From Caccoplasma intestinavium (GTDB lineage Bacteria > Bacteroidota > Bacteroidia > Bacteroidales > UBA11471), in assembly GCA_018715885.1 (NCBI GenBank), contig DVKT01000075.1, positions 1-42,415 of the forward strand: 42,415 nucleotides of DNA. The letters run 5' to 3'. The notes beneath the pieces are model-generated. The model was not told the DNA's origin and ran no database searches. It worked only from the letters and a program-made list of their open reading frames with translations. Made by a program: the position numbers and the translations under genes. Each line of letters begins with the position of its first letter. Position 1 is the stretch's first letter. Below, in pieces: positions 41,571-42,415 of this stretch.

Positions 41571-42415
41571 TTAATGTAATATGTGCATATTTGCTTTTTT
41601 CATTTTTTCTTCGGCATATGCCCGGGTGATATGCAACTCTTTGCAATCGGTCGACGGCAACTCAAACATGGCGTCGATCATAATCGCCTCGACAATAGAA
41701 CGTAAACCTCGTGCCCCCAACTTGAACTCGATCGACTTATCTACCATAAAATCGAGAGCTTCTTTATCGAAAGATAAATGAATTCCATCTATTTCAAACA
41801 TTTTTATGTACTGCTTAATGATGGAATTTTTGGGTTCGGTCAATATCTGGCGCAAAGCCTCTCGGTCGAGCGGGTCGAGATAGGTCAATATCGGCAAACG
41901 ACCTATGATTTCAGGAATCAGACCGAACGATTTCAAATCCTGCGGCGTAATATATTGCAACAAATTTTCCCGATCTATGGCATCACGTTTTTTATCTACA
42001 CCATAACCTACCACCTTCGTATTCAGACGCATGGCGATTTTCTTTTCTATACCGTCAAAAGCACCACCACAAATGAAGAGAATATCTTTCGTGTTGACGG
42101 GTATCATTTTTTGGTCGGGATGTTTACGACCGCCTTGCGGGGGGACATTCACGACAGACCCCTCGAGCAATTTCAACAGTCCTTGTTGTACACCTTCTCC
42201 GCTGACATCGCGAGTTATCGACGGGTTATCTCCTTTTCGGGCAATTTTGTCAATTTCATCGATAAATACAATACCTCGTTCGGCCGCATTCACATCATAA
42301 TCCGAAACCTGTAACAATCGCGTAAGAATGCTTTCTATATCTTCGCCGACATATCCGGCTTCGGTAAGTACGGTCGCATCGACAATCGTGAAAGGTACTT
42401 TCAACAATTTGGCAA
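41571..42415 (-). CDS. clpX: ATP-dependent Clp protease ATP-binding subunit ClpX, 3' part only
   Basis: The frame is open to the window edge, so the N-terminal zinc domain and Walker A lie outside. ClpX is the AAA+ unfoldase that feeds substrates to ClpP. Visible are FTIVDATVLTEAGYVGEDIE, Walker B IVFIDEIDKIARKG, the SITRDVSGEGVQQGLLKLLEG stretch, the RKHPDQKMI and GYG (pore 1 and RKH) loops, and the sensor 2 region GARGLRSIVE. The C-terminus is complete, ending MKKANMHILH. No terminator was seen before the downstream recQ promoter. Confidence 0.95.
   Translation of the reverse strand, partial: AKLLKVPFTIVDATVLTEAGYVGEDIESILTRLLQVSDYDVNAAERGIVFIDEIDKIARKGDNPSITRDVSGEGVQQGLLKLLEGSVVNVPPQGGRKHPDQKMIPVNTKDILFICGGAFDGIEKKIAMRLNTKVVGYGVDKKRDAIDRENLLQYITPQDLKSFGLIPEIIGRLPILTYLDPLDREALRQILTEPKNSIIKQYIKMFEIDGIHLSFDKEALDFMVDKSIEFKLGARGLRSIVEAIMIDAMFELPSTDCKELHITRAYAEEKMKKANMHILH

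Noticed and set aside
1..42415. CRISPR arrays, tRNA or rRNA genes, insertion sequences, integrases
   Set aside because: I looked for spaced direct repeats, cloverleaf-like stretches and transposase or integrase motifs in both strands and found none I could support.

Overview
The window is a chromosomal segment from a member of the Bacteroidota, most likely order Bacteroidales. Three things point there. The gene families are typical of the group: an 89-residue GroES, T9SS type A sorting domains, and the guaB - PPIase - OstA - mutL gene order. Intergenic regions carry the phylum's -7 promoter element (TAnnTTTG), sometimes with an upstream TTTG. Base composition is moderate to AT-rich. T9SS-tagged secreted proteins in this background would fit a Barnesiella, Coprobacter or Porphyromonas-like relative, but I cannot name the genus.

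Layout. (1) 1-4148, + strand: the end of a surface-polysaccharide cluster, with a 5'-truncated pyruvyl transferase, an F420 hydrogenase beta-like iron-sulfur protein, a GT4 and a WecG/TagA GT26. A decayed acyltransferase tail lies between the second and third genes. (2) 4161-6848, + strand: an accessory block. It holds a 170-residue protein with a possible NlpC/P60-like Cys/His pair, then a separately promoted cassette of three paralogous DUF2589 proteins, a 57-residue zinc ribbon and possibly a 44-residue basic leader peptide. This is the best candidate for an undescribed system. (3) 7022-14121, + strand: housekeeping genes for a PLP aminotransferase, an FtsX/LolE-type permease, a membrane protein, a YfcE-like phosphoesterase, SppA and a PIN-PhoH ATPase. 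(4) 14185-20044, - strand: three secreted proteins, two with T9SS sorting domains, one carrying a very recent internal tandem duplication. (5) 20313-23673: malate dehydrogenase (+) and groES-groEL (-), with a structured RNA candidate resembling 6S RNA between them. (6) 23948-26484, + strand: a short RecQ and a DJ-1/PfpI protein. (7) 37530 to 26565, - strand: a tightly packed nine-gene envelope and repair operon: two periplasmic PPIases around a PPIase-like lipoprotein, then OstA-like, MutL, a secreted protein, MurB, an MBL hydrolase and a DgkA-type kinase. (8) 37657-42415, - strand: guaB, a full-length RecQ with HRDC domain, and the 3' part of clpX, cut by the window edge.

How the genes fit together. 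Region 1 builds and decorates a surface glycan. Region 7 couples outer-membrane protein folding (the PPIases), LPS transport (OstA-like) and peptidoglycan precursor synthesis (MurB) with mismatch repair. Regions 5 and 8 are central metabolism, protein quality control and DNA repair. I saw no tRNA, rRNA, CRISPR array, transposase or integrase anywhere in the window.
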